Assembly: GCA_041395505.1 (NCBI GenBank)
Contig: JAWLAG010000002.1
Location: 439,001-503,000 of the forward strand
Length of the DNA: 64,000 nucleotides
Direction: 5' to 3'
From: Steroidobacteraceae bacterium
GTDB taxonomy: Bacteria; Pseudomonadota; Gammaproteobacteria; Steroidobacterales; Steroidobacteraceae
Shown here: positions 28,772-36,649 of the stretch, piece after piece
Position numbering within the stretch: the stretch's first letter is position 1
How the letters are laid out: every line of letters starts with the position of its first letter
The notes under the pieces: model-generated
Databases searched by the model: none
What the model was told of the DNA's origin: nothing
Seen by the model: the letters and a program-made list of their open reading frames with translations, nothing else
Program-made: the position numbers and the translations under genes

Positions 28772-29401
28772 TCAGATCGGTCGCAGTATGGCCCTCACTG
28801 GGCTGGCATCCGCGCCCGCCAGAGGCAATGGCAGGGCGATGAGTTCGTAATTTCCGGCCGGAACGTCATCGAGCACGAGCCCTTCGAGTATTCGCATGTC
28901 GTTCGCCAGAACCACACGGTGTGCATCCATGGATTTCGAATTCTGTGGATCGAGCGACGCGGCATCCGTGCCGATCAGGATGACCCCGCGCTGCGCCAGC
29001 ATCGAGACCGTGGCTGCGGCGATTGCGGTGAAGGATTGGTCCCAACGATCGCCGGGAAACCGGTCGTAGGTGCGAAACAACACACGGCGCAGATCCTTGC
29101 CGAGCGCGGCGACATCGAAGTCACCGACGTTGACCTGGCCACGGGCATTGCGTACGTCGACGACCTGGCAGGGTCCGATATAAGGAGTGAGCTCGCAGGC
29201 AGCGCTGTCGGGCGCATCAGCGGCATAATGCAAAGGCGCGTCGGCATGAGTTCCGACGTGGCTCGAGAAACTCACGACCGACAGGTTCACCGGGCAAGCG
29301 GGCGAGATGTCTGCGGTGCGGCGACATTCGTAGGCCTGCTCGCCCGGCCAGACCGGCAAGCGACGATCCACACGCTGCGTTATGTCGATGAGGCGCGCCA
29401 C
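28772..29401 (-). CDS. kynB: Kynurenine formamidase
   Basis: This hydrolyses N-formylkynurenine to kynurenine and formate. The metal-dependent cyclase-type motif HxGTHxDxPxH is complete: H48-V-G-T-H52-A-D54-A-P-L-H58. With 209 residues it has the normal bacterial KynB length, and IDITQRVDRRLPVWPGE is the usual start. The initiation codon is GTG at 29401, seven bases after the kynA stop. The formate released is the substrate of the formate dehydrogenase encoded further down the same run of genes. Confidence 0.95.
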   Translation of the reverse strand: MARLIDITQRVDRRLPVWPGEQAYECRRTADISPACPVNLSVVSFSSHVGTHADAPLHYAADAPDSAACELTPYIGPCQVVDVRNARGQVNVGDFDVAALGKDLRRVLFRTYDRFPGDRWDQSFTAIAAATVSMLAQRGVILIGTDAASLDPQNSKSMDAHRVVLANDMRILEGLVLDDVPAGNYELIALPLPLAGADASPVRAILRPI

Positions 29402-29408
29402 TTCGGGC

Positions 29409-30317
29409 CTATACAGGACAGCCGGACGGCGTACCCATGACCGGCGCCTGCATGTCCGTTCGCATCGACCAGAGCTCCGGAAACATCTTCTGGTCCAACG
29501 CCTTGACGAGGTAGCTCACGCCGGATGACCCTCCTGTCCCGCGCTTGTCGCCAATCACGCGTGATACGGTCTTCATGTGCTTGAAGCGCCATTCCTGCAG
29601 GTAGTACTCGAGCGCCGCCAGGCGCTCGCCGAGCTGATAAAGGTCCCAGTTGGGCTCGACGTCGCGATAGATGTCCATCCAGATCTTCTCGACGGCTGCA
29701 TGCGGTTGATACGGTTGCGTCCAATCGCGTTCCAGCAATTCTTTCGGCACGGCGAATCCGCGCCGGGCCAGCAGCTGCAGGCTAACGTCATAGATCGACG
29801 GATTTTGCAACGCGGCATTCAAAGCCGCGGTGTGCTCCGGGCTGTCGCGATGCACGATGATCAGATCGGCGTTCTTGTTACCGAGCATGAACTCCAGGAT
29901 GCGGTACTGCCATGACTGGAAGCCCGATGCCTTGCGAAGATAGCCACGGAAGGTCAGGAAGTCATGGGGCGTCAGTGTTGCGAGCACCTCCCAGGAGTGG
30001 ATCATGTGGCGCATGACGGTGGCGATCCGATCGAGCGTCTTGAACGCCTGCGGCAGCCGATCCGCGCGAATCTGCTCGTGTGCGATCTTTCCTTCATGCA
30101 GCACCAGCTTCAGCCACAATTCCATCGACTGGTGCATGATGATGAACAGCATTTCATCGGGCTCCGGTGAAACCGGGATTTGCGCGCCGAGGAGCTGATC
30201 AGTCTGGATATGGCGGCTATAGGTCAAACCGCGATCCCAGTGAATACGCTCGCCGTTGATGGTCGCCTCAAACGTTTCGACACCGTTGTCGACGCGACTG
30301 CGTACCTCGATCGTCAT
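29409..30317 (-). CDS. kynA: Tryptophan 2,3-dioxygenase
   Basis: A haem enzyme that opens the indole ring of tryptophan to N-formylkynurenine. The 302-residue protein has LTYSRHIQTDQLLGAQ, MLFIIMHQSMELWLKLVLHE, and the C-terminal block EWRFKHMKTVSRVIG followed by GTGGSSGVSYL, which contains the haem-ligand region and substrate-binding Thr/Gly. I use the ATG at 30317, preceded by AGGA. The open frame extends to 30686, but that part reads through the divergent gene and is not TDO-like. It is the first gene of the leftward kyn run. Confidence 0.96.
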   Translation of the reverse strand: MTIEVRSRVDNGVETFEATINGERIHWDRGLTYSRHIQTDQLLGAQIPVSPEPDEMLFIIMHQSMELWLKLVLHEGKIAHEQIRADRLPQAFKTLDRIATVMRHMIHSWEVLATLTPHDFLTFRGYLRKASGFQSWQYRILEFMLGNKNADLIIVHRDSPEHTAALNAALQNPSIYDVSLQLLARRGFAVPKELLERDWTQPYQPHAAVEKIWMDIYRDVEPNWDLYQLGERLAALEYYLQEWRFKHMKTVSRVIGDKRGTGGSSGVSYLVKALDQKMFPELWSMRTDMQAPVMGTPSGCPV

Positions 30318-30348
30318 GATGTATTCCTGCTTGACCGGTCGGGAAAAC

Positions 30349-30363
30349 GTGTCAGCTTGACAC
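30349..30363. promoter_or_regulatory. Palindrome between kynA and the divergent gene
   Basis: GTGTCA-GCT-TGACAC is a perfect 6-bp inverted repeat with a 3-base centre. It overlaps the -35 box of the rightward promoter and is 32 bases before kynA, a good position for an operator. The regulator is unknown; no kynR-like Lrp gene is adjacent. Confidence 0.45.
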
Positions 30364-30384
30364 AGGTCGATGTTAGTTGATAAT
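30357..30384 (+). promoter_or_regulatory. Sigma-70 type promoter for the rightward cluster
   Basis: TTGACA (30357-30362) and GATAAT (30379-30384) are separated by 16 bases, close to consensus. Transcription would start near 30391. This makes the ATG at 30390 unlikely as a start and supports the one at 30441 for the lipoprotein gene. Confidence 0.6.
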
Positions 30385-30440
30385 GCTGAATGCGTCCAGC
30401 ACTGTTGAATCCTCCAGTCGAAGGCAGCACCAGGGCTCCA

Positions 30441-31520
30441 ATGGGCTATGCAGGCGACATCGATTCCACTTCTGATACCGCGATCGAAGCGCGACCGTCG
30501 CGAAATCGCCGCGACGCGGGCGTCACCGTCGCGTGTCTGCTCGGCTCGTGCCTCCTCGGCGCCTGCGCAACGACCGGCAATGTTGCAAACATCGATCGGG
30601 TCGGTTTCGAGTTTGTTGGCGGCGAAACCGTGGCGAGACCGGCCACGGGAATACTGGGTGATACGCCCGACGAGATTCGCGCGCATCAGATCGCGGTGTT
30701 ATCGCTGCACCCCGCTGTCGCGAAACCGAGTTGGCCCATCGTGCTGCTTCCCGGCTTCGGAATCGTCGCGGACACGTACCTCCAGACACCGGACGGACGC
30801 GAGGGTTGGGCGATGGATTTTGTTCGCGACGGACATCCAGTCTATGTCGTCGAACCCTCGCATACCGCGCGATCGGGAATTGATTCCGGCTTCTACATGC
30901 GCAAGGACGCCAATGGCGACACGCCGCAATTATTCAGCTGGGGCGCGAAGTCCGTTTGGCCGCGCTGGGGACTCGGACCGCGATACGGCGAGCAATTCGA
31001 CGACAGCCGTTGGCGGCTGGAAGACTATCCCCGGATCGTCGCTGCGTTCACTGCAATCGAGACCGACAGAATTGCAGGCGCTCACCAGATCGATTATCAG
31101 CTGGAGAGCAATGTGGCCGGCCTGGTCGCCCTGCTGCAGCGCATCGGGCCGGCGATCCTGGTCGCGCACTCTGCGTCGGGCGTAGCCGCGTACACGATTG
31201 CAGCGCGAAATCCAAAACTATTGCGGGCTGTCATCAGCGTCGAACCGCTCGGCTGTCTGCTCGCCGTCAACGGGACCACTGCCTTGCCGACGCTTTCCAT
31301 CTTCGGTGATCACATGGAAGTGCGGCCACAGATGCCAGCGCGCAGGGAGGAGTGCCGGCAGCTGGTTGCCGCGACACAGGCCGCCGGCATGCCGGCGCAG
31401 TTGCTCGATCTGCCGGCGCTTGGAATTCGTGGCAATTCCCACCTGATGATGATGGAAAACAACAGCCGCGAGATCGCCATGCGGATGCTGAATTGGCTGG
31501 ACGGCCTGCCGGGCAGATAG
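30441..31520 (+). CDS. Alpha/beta hydrolase lipoprotein
   Basis: A 359-residue envelope hydrolase. The N-terminus has RNRRDAG, a hydrophobic stretch and the lipobox LLGAC, so it is probably a lipoprotein, although the region before the hydrophobic core is long. IVLLPGFGIVADTYL and VYVVEPSHTARSG are hydrolase-fold strands. The nucleophile elbow is VAHSASGVAAY, with Ser in A-x-S-x-S-G context. GNSHLMMMENNS supplies a likely catalytic His. It heads a rightward set with a PhoD-like phosphatase five bases downstream. The substrate, probably an ester, is not known. Confidence 0.8.
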   Translation: MGYAGDIDSTSDTAIEARPSRNRRDAGVTVACLLGSCLLGACATTGNVANIDRVGFEFVGGETVARPATGILGDTPDEIRAHQIAVLSLHPAVAKPSWPIVLLPGFGIVADTYLQTPDGREGWAMDFVRDGHPVYVVEPSHTARSGIDSGFYMRKDANGDTPQLFSWGAKSVWPRWGLGPRYGEQFDDSRWRLEDYPRIVAAFTAIETDRIAGAHQIDYQLESNVAGLVALLQRIGPAILVAHSASGVAAYTIAARNPKLLRAVISVEPLGCLLAVNGTTALPTLSIFGDHMEVRPQMPARREECRQLVAATQAAGMPAQLLDLPALGIRGNSHLMMMENNSREIAMRMLNWLDGLPGR

Positions 31521-31524
31521 GGCT

Positions 31525-33135
31525 GTGCCAGGCAGACGTCAGTTTCTACGGTTTGCGGCAGCCTCCGCCGCGGTATCCGGCCTGCGCGCGACAGCGGCGC
31601 CTGCGCCGACGCAATGGCATCGCGGCGACCTGGCGCACCTGATTCCGACTGCCACGCAACAGCAATTCCTGCTGAAATTTTCATTCACCAGGCGTCGGCG
31701 ACATGCGCCCCGCCTGCAGATCGGCCGGCGCCGGATCGTCGCATTGCGCAACGATACCGCAGGGCGATTCTGGGAAGTGTGCTGCGATGGACTCGCGCCG
31801 GGCACAACATATGATCTGCGTTTGATCGAGCGCGACGGACGGCCGATATGCGACTGGTGGCCGTTGTCGACTCTGCCGGATCAAGCGCGATCGCCACGAT
31901 CACTGCGCGTACTGACCTACACCTGCGCGGGCGGCGACGAGGCGCTCGTCCAGTCCGATGGCGTGAGAATCGTATTGCCTCTCGCGGTTCGCCGCCGCTT
32001 GTTGGCACGCGCGCTCGCGCTGCAACCGGATGTGCTGATTGCAAACGGCGATCACATCTACTACGACCAGGAGTCGATGCTTCATAACAAGCCGCCGCTC
32101 GTAATCGACGCATGGCGCAGCCTGCTGGATCGACTCGGCAGGCTTCAGCCTGGCCTGCCGCTGCTCGGCAGTGCGAACGAAGCATTGCTGACGACGGTTG
32201 GTGACCGCCAGATCGCCGCGCTCTATGGCGTCAGCCTGCGGTCGATCCCTTCGTTCTGGGTCAATGACGACCACGATCTGTTCGAAAACGACGAGGCGAC
32301 GGCCGCTGGTGCGACCTTGCCGCCGACGTCACTGCGACTCGAAGCAGCGCAGACCCTGCAAAGACTCTATTACCCGGAATTCCTGCCCGCCGGAGCGGAA
32401 ACACCGCCACTGCCAGGTAGTTTCCGTGATGCGGCAGGCCATCAACGCAATCGTGCGTTCGGCAGCGTTCGAATTGGCAACCTGCTCGAAGTCCTCTGCT
32501 ACGACACGAAACGCTACGCCGCCGTCGACGACCCGGCAGCCGGCATGGTGCCGGCAAGCGTCGAGCGCTGGCTGACCGAGCGTACGCTCGACAGGTCCAG
32601 CGCGCAGCTCCTGCACTGCCCATCGACGCCAATTGGCTGGACCGCGGGCAAGTGGGGCGAGTGGTATCCGGATATGCTCGATCAAGCCGGTGCGCTCAGC
32701 GTCAGCAAACCGAAGCCATACTGGCCGGCCGGATGGTGGAGCCAGCATCAGCGTCTGCTCAAGGCGCTCGATGGCCAGACACGTCGCCCCGGTGCGATCA
32801 TTTCCGGCGATCTGCACATGTTCTCGGCCGGCAGCATTTCGCGCAGCGGCGACCTCGAGTTTGCCAACCCCCTGCACAGCATCGTTGTCGGCCCGATCGG
32901 TACCGGAGATCCGGCATTTCCGTCAACCCACCGCGGGACTCTGCCGCGACCGCCGTTGGCGATGCACGTAGCGGAAGCAGTCGGACCCGTTGAGAAGAAC
33001 GGATTCACAATGATCGAAGTGCGGCGCGATTCCATGCATTTCGCGTTCCATGCCTGGCGACCGCCCCAGCAGGAGGAGCAAATCGATGTCCTCGAGCCAT
33101 TCGCTCGTTACGAAATACGTGGAGGCCTGACGTGA
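31525..33135 (+). CDS. PhoD-like secreted phosphatase/phosphodiesterase (copy 1)
   Basis: A 536-residue member of the PhoD-like metallophosphatase group. GRRQFLRFAAASAAVSG is a Tat-type signal. The metal-binding blocks are LTYTCAGGDE, IANGDHIYYDQ, VNDDHDLFENDEA and ISGDLHMFSAGS. It is clearly paralogous to the protein encoded at 48038-49651, sharing LYYPEFLP, CYDTKRY and TAGKWGEWYPD. It would act outside the cytoplasmic membrane on a phosphate ester or diester. The start is a GTG four bases after the hydrolase stop, and its end overlaps the next gene by GTGA, so it is in an operon. Confidence 0.87.
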   Translation: MPGRRQFLRFAAASAAVSGLRATAAPAPTQWHRGDLAHLIPTATQQQFLLKFSFTRRRRHAPRLQIGRRRIVALRNDTAGRFWEVCCDGLAPGTTYDLRLIERDGRPICDWWPLSTLPDQARSPRSLRVLTYTCAGGDEALVQSDGVRIVLPLAVRRRLLARALALQPDVLIANGDHIYYDQESMLHNKPPLVIDAWRSLLDRLGRLQPGLPLLGSANEALLTTVGDRQIAALYGVSLRSIPSFWVNDDHDLFENDEATAAGATLPPTSLRLEAAQTLQRLYYPEFLPAGAETPPLPGSFRDAAGHQRNRAFGSVRIGNLLEVLCYDTKRYAAVDDPAAGMVPASVERWLTERTLDRSSAQLLHCPSTPIGWTAGKWGEWYPDMLDQAGALSVSKPKPYWPAGWWSQHQRLLKALDGQTRRPGAIISGDLHMFSAGSISRSGDLEFANPLHSIVVGPIGTGDPAFPSTHRGTLPRPPLAMHVAEAVGPVEKNGFTMIEVRRDSMHFAFHAWRPPQQEEQIDVLEPFARYEIRGGLT

Positions 33136-33530
33136 GAACAATTCGAATCATTCCGGTACTGATCGCCACGCTCGGCGCCATGGGTTGCGCATCCGGGATC
33201 GCCCGGAAATGCACTGAACAGAAGACCGTCAATCATGTCGTTGTCGTATGGTTGAACGATGAGTTTCGAAATGACGCTGGCGTCGCACGACTGGTGGCTG
33301 CGCACGAGGTCCTGCGGGAAATCCCTGGACTCGTGTCATTGTCCGTTGGTCGCGTGCTGCCAAGTGATCGCGCGATCGTCGACTCGAGCTTCGACGTCGC
33401 GTCTCACTTCACCTTCTGCAGCACGGCCGCCATGAACGCGTACCTGCAACATCCCGTGCACCAGCAGTTCCTGCGTGAGCAAACCGTCGGTCGCGTCAAG
33501 AAGGTCGTCGTCTATGATTTCGTCGAATAG
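33132..33530 (+). CDS. Exported Dabb (stress-responsive A/B barrel) domain protein
   Basis: A 132-residue protein. After a signal-like N-terminus ending near GAMGCAS, the Dabb domain begins at NHVVVVWLNDEF and shows the conserved pattern LREIPGLVSLSVGR, DVASHFTFCSTAAMNAYLQH and HQQFLRE. Dabb domains are dimeric ferredoxin-like barrels found in stress proteins and some aromatic-compound cyclases and decarboxylases. An exported form is less usual. The lipobox is imperfect (A-M-G-C). Its GTG start overlaps the stop of the PhoD-like gene. Confidence 0.8.
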   Translation: MRTIRIIPVLIATLGAMGCASGIARKCTEQKTVNHVVVVWLNDEFRNDAGVARLVAAHEVLREIPGLVSLSVGRVLPSDRAIVDSSFDVASHFTFCSTAAMNAYLQHPVHQQFLREQTVGRVKKVVVYDFVE

Positions 33531-33548
33531 AAGAGAAAGGGGTCGGAT

Positions 33549-34457
33549 GTGCGCTTGGTAACATATCGTCTTGGTGAACGAGAGGCACGTCTCGGTGTAT
33601 TGCATCGTGACCTGGTCGTCGACGCGTCACGGCTCGCCCGGCAGCAACAGTGTGAATTGCCGGCGGGCATGCTCGAATTCATCGACCTGGGCCAGCAGGG
33701 AACGCTGCTCTTGCAGGCGTTGCTGCAGGACAGCGGCCCAAGGGAACTGGCCGGCGCCAGTACGTTTGCGGGTAACGTCACCCTGCTGGCCCCAATTCCC
33801 AGACCCCGCAAGAACATATTCGGGATTGGGTTGAACTATGCAAAGCATGTCGAGGAGTCGGCGCGCTCGCTGGACACTGCAGCGCAACGCCCCGACAAAC
33901 CGGTCATCTTCTCGAAACCACCGACTAGCGTCGTTTCCTGGTGTGATCCCATCATCCACAATCGCGCCGTCACCGAACAACTCGACTGGGAGACCGAGCT
34001 CGCGGTCATCATCGGTCGCAGGGCGTCACGGATCGATCGAAGTGCAGCCATGGATTTCGTGTTCGGCTACTCGGTCATCAATGACATCAGCGCTCGCGAT
34101 TGCCGACGCAGTGGCCAATGGATCGTCTCCAAAGGTCAGGACAGCTTTGCGCCTATGGGACCATGTATCGTCACAAGCGACGAAATACCCGATCCGCACG
34201 ACCTGCGCCTGTATACCAAGGTCAACGGCGTCGTCAAACAGGATTCGAACACGCGCCACATGCTGTTTCGAATCGACGAACTCATTGCGGACATCAGTTC
34301 GGTCATGACGCTGGAGCCCGGTGACATCATCGCCACCGGCACTCCCGATGGTGTGGGCGCAGGCAGAACACCCCCGGAATTCATGTGGCCCGGCGATGTG
34401 CTGGAATCCGCGGTCGAGCCCATCGGAACCCTGCGGAATCCAATCGTAGCCGCCTGA
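33549..34457 (+). CDS. Fumarylacetoacetate hydrolase (FAH)-family enzyme
   Basis: FAH-family enzymes cleave or rearrange acylpyruvates, with roles such as fumarylpyruvate or maleylpyruvate hydrolase in aromatic catabolism. The metal-binding core is NIFGIGLNYAKHVEES, DWETELAVIIGRRAS, GYSVINDISARDCR and GDIIATGTPDGVGAG. The 302 residues include a normal N-terminal domain. The start is the GTG at 33549 with AAAGGGG upstream. It overlaps the maleate isomerase gene by one base, so the two are co-translated. That neighbour and the bicupin dioxygenase favour acylpyruvate hydrolysis over other family reactions. Confidence 0.9.
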   Translation: MRLVTYRLGEREARLGVLHRDLVVDASRLARQQQCELPAGMLEFIDLGQQGTLLLQALLQDSGPRELAGASTFAGNVTLLAPIPRPRKNIFGIGLNYAKHVEESARSLDTAAQRPDKPVIFSKPPTSVVSWCDPIIHNRAVTEQLDWETELAVIIGRRASRIDRSAAMDFVFGYSVINDISARDCRRSGQWIVSKGQDSFAPMGPCIVTSDEIPDPHDLRLYTKVNGVVKQDSNTRHMLFRIDELIADISSVMTLEPGDIIATGTPDGVGAGRTPPEFMWPGDVLESAVEPIGTLRNPIVAA

Positions 34458-35230
34458 TGCAGGATCGCAACGACGTGACCAAATCCAGCTTTCGAATAGG
34501 CCAGATCGTACCGAGCTCCAACGTCACCATGGAGACGGAGATTCCGGCGATGTTGCGCGCACGAGAGCAATTGCTGCCGGAACGATTTACATTTCACTCG
34601 AGCCGCATGCGCATGAAGACCGTGACGGCTGCGGAGCTGGCCGCAATGGACAAGGACTCCGATCGGTGCGCCCTCGAATTGTCGGATGCCGCGGTCGACG
34701 TTCTTGGCTATGCATGTCTCGTGGCGATCATGAGCATGGGTCATGGGTATCACCGCAAGTCGCAACAAAGGCTGCACCAACGTACCGTCGAAAACGGCAA
34801 GCCGGCCCCGGTCGTCACCAGCGCCGGGGCGCTGATAGAAGGACTACAGGCTCTCGGAGCCAGGCGTGTCGCAGTGATCGCACCCTACATGAAGCCACTG
34901 ACCGAAATGGTCGTCTCGTATATCACTTCGGAAGGATTCGAAGTATGTGACTCGCTGGCACTCGAAATCCCCGACAATCTCGAGGTCGCGGCGCAGAATC
35001 CGCAGAATTTGCTGCAGCACTATCGACGGCTCGACCTCGGTAACGTGGATACACTCGTCCTGTCGGCCTGTGTGCAGATGCCGTCTCTGCCTGCCATCGA
35101 AAGGGTCGAGGATGCCTGCGGGATTTCGGTAGTTTCCGCAGCGGTCTGCACGACCTTCGGCATGCTGCGGGCGCTTGGCCTGCCGACGAAGGTTCCCGGC
35201 GCAGGGGCGTTGCTTTCGGGGCGCTATTGA
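34457..35230 (+). CDS. Maleate isomerase / arylmalonate decarboxylase-family (Asp/Glu racemase superfamily)
   Basis: Maleate isomerase turns maleate into fumarate using two cysteines. Both are present in this 257-residue protein: C87 in LGYACLVAIM and C205 in VLSACVQMPSLPAIE, at positions close to those of known maleate cis-trans isomerases. IGQIVPSSNVTMETEIP is the typical N-terminal substrate loop. The gene starts at the ATG at 34457, sharing one base with the FAH stop. The pairing suggests that hydrolysis of maleylpyruvate yields maleate, which this enzyme feeds to the TCA cycle. Arylmalonate decarboxylase is less likely because it uses only one Cys. Confidence 0.78.
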   Translation: MQDRNDVTKSSFRIGQIVPSSNVTMETEIPAMLRAREQLLPERFTFHSSRMRMKTVTAAELAAMDKDSDRCALELSDAAVDVLGYACLVAIMSMGHGYHRKSQQRLHQRTVENGKPAPVVTSAGALIEGLQALGARRVAVIAPYMKPLTEMVVSYITSEGFEVCDSLALEIPDNLEVAAQNPQNLLQHYRRLDLGNVDTLVLSACVQMPSLPAIERVEDACGISVVSAAVCTTFGMLRALGLPTKVPGAGALLSGRY

Positions 35231-35304
35231 CGATGCAGTCGGCGTCCCATGCCGGAACGCGGCAGTACCGAACCCGGTGATGCACTGGCAGGGGAAAAAA
35301 TACA

Positions 35305-36648
35305 TTGTTTGAAGCAACACCCAGCGAGTCGAATCCGATAACCGAACGGATTCGATCCAATGCGATGTCGGCCCTGCAGTACGCAGCCATCGCGATCTGT
35401 ATCGTCATCAACCTAATCGATGGCTTCGATGTCATCGCCGTGTCCTTTGCCGCACCTGAGATCGCACGCGACTGGGCCCTTGAACCCACCATGCTTGGCG
35501 CGGTCTTCAGCTCAGGGCTTGCCGGCATGGTTCTCGGCGCCTTGTTCCTGTCACCGCTCGCGGACCGGTATGGCCGCCGACCGCTCATCCTCTCGTGCCT
35601 GTTCGTGATAGGTGCGGGAATGCTCGCGTCTGCAGTCGCCGGCGGCGTCAGCGCCCTTGTTGCCGCACGGTTTGCGACCGGTCTCGGCGTCGGCGGGATG
35701 TTGTCGAGCCTCACGACGATGGTGGCCGAGTACAGTAACGATCGTCGACGGCAATTCGCCATCAGCATCCTGCAGACCGGCTATCCGGCTGGCGGTATCA
35801 TCGCCGCGCTGTCGTCGGCGTTCCTCCTCGACATGTATGGCTGGCGCTCCATCTTCATTGCTGGCGGCCTGATTTCCCTCGCCATGATTCCCGCCGTGTT
35901 CTGGCGACTGCCCGAGTCCATCGACTTCCTGATGAACCGCAGGCGAGCCGATGCACTGGATCGAATCAACCAGCTGCTACGGCGAATGAACATGGCGACC
36001 GTCACCGAATTGCCGCCCACGACGGCCGGACGCAGGGCGCGAGCATCGGTAATCGAGATATTCGACACCGGCTTTCGCAGCCGGACCTTTGCCATCTGGA
36101 TATGCTTCCTGATGGTGATGTCGTCGTGGTATTTCGTCGTGAACTGGACGCCGAAGATTCTTGTGGACTCCGGCTTGTCCCGCGATGCGGCCATTTCCGG
36201 CGGCATGCTGATCAGCGTGGGTGGAATGCTTGGCGGCCTTGCCCTCGGCTGGTTGTCCACGCGTGTGCGTGTGAGCCTGCTCGGCGCGATTTTCATGTTC
36301 CTCGCGGTCGTATCAATGACGGCGTTCGGCCAGCTCGAGGTCGATCTGACAGCAATGCTGGCGACGACCTTCCTGATCGGATTCTGCCTCGCCGCATCGA
36401 TGATCAGTCTGTACGCAACCGTGCCGGAACTCTACCCTGCCCGTGTCAGGAATACCGGCACGGGCTGGGCGCTCGGAATCGGGCGACTGGGCGCCGTGAT
36501 TGGACCGTATGTTGCGGGCATCGTGATCGGAGCCGGGTGGGAACGCTCGACCTACTTCTTCGCGCTGTCGACGCCGCTGCTCATCTCCGTCGTCGCGCTG
36601 ACCTGGCTCGGTTCCCGCACGGGCTCGACGATCCGATCCGCCCGATGA
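35305..36648 (+). CDS. MFS transporter, aromatic acid:H+ symporter (AAHS) type
   Basis: A 447-residue inner-membrane transporter with twelve predicted helices. The first helix contains NLIDGFDVIAVSFAAPEI, the D-G-F-D motif of the AAHS group (PcaK, BenK, GenK). LADRYGRRPLIL is the MFS loop motif, and PESIDFLMNRRR lies in the central loop. It is therefore expected to import an aromatic acid with protons. The start is a TTG at 35305 with AGGGG upstream, which is weak but gives the right length. It lies 74 bases after the maleate isomerase gene, and its end meets the convergent dehydrogenase. Confidence 0.88.
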   Translation: MFEATPSESNPITERIRSNAMSALQYAAIAICIVINLIDGFDVIAVSFAAPEIARDWALEPTMLGAVFSSGLAGMVLGALFLSPLADRYGRRPLILSCLFVIGAGMLASAVAGGVSALVAARFATGLGVGGMLSSLTTMVAEYSNDRRRQFAISILQTGYPAGGIIAALSSAFLLDMYGWRSIFIAGGLISLAMIPAVFWRLPESIDFLMNRRRADALDRINQLLRRMNMATVTELPPTTAGRRARASVIEIFDTGFRSRTFAIWICFLMVMSSWYFVVNWTPKILVDSGLSRDAAISGGMLISVGGMLGGLALGWLSTRVRVSLLGAIFMFLAVVSMTAFGQLEVDLTAMLATTFLIGFCLAASMISLYATVPELYPARVRNTGTGWALGIGRLGAVIGPYVAGIVIGAGWERSTYFFALSTPLLISVVALTWLGSRTGSTIRSAR

Positions 36649-36649
36649 A

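Noticed and set aside
30318..30686. Longer tryptophan dioxygenase from 30686
   Set aside because: The region includes the divergent promoter and the lipoprotein gene. The residues are not TDO-like.
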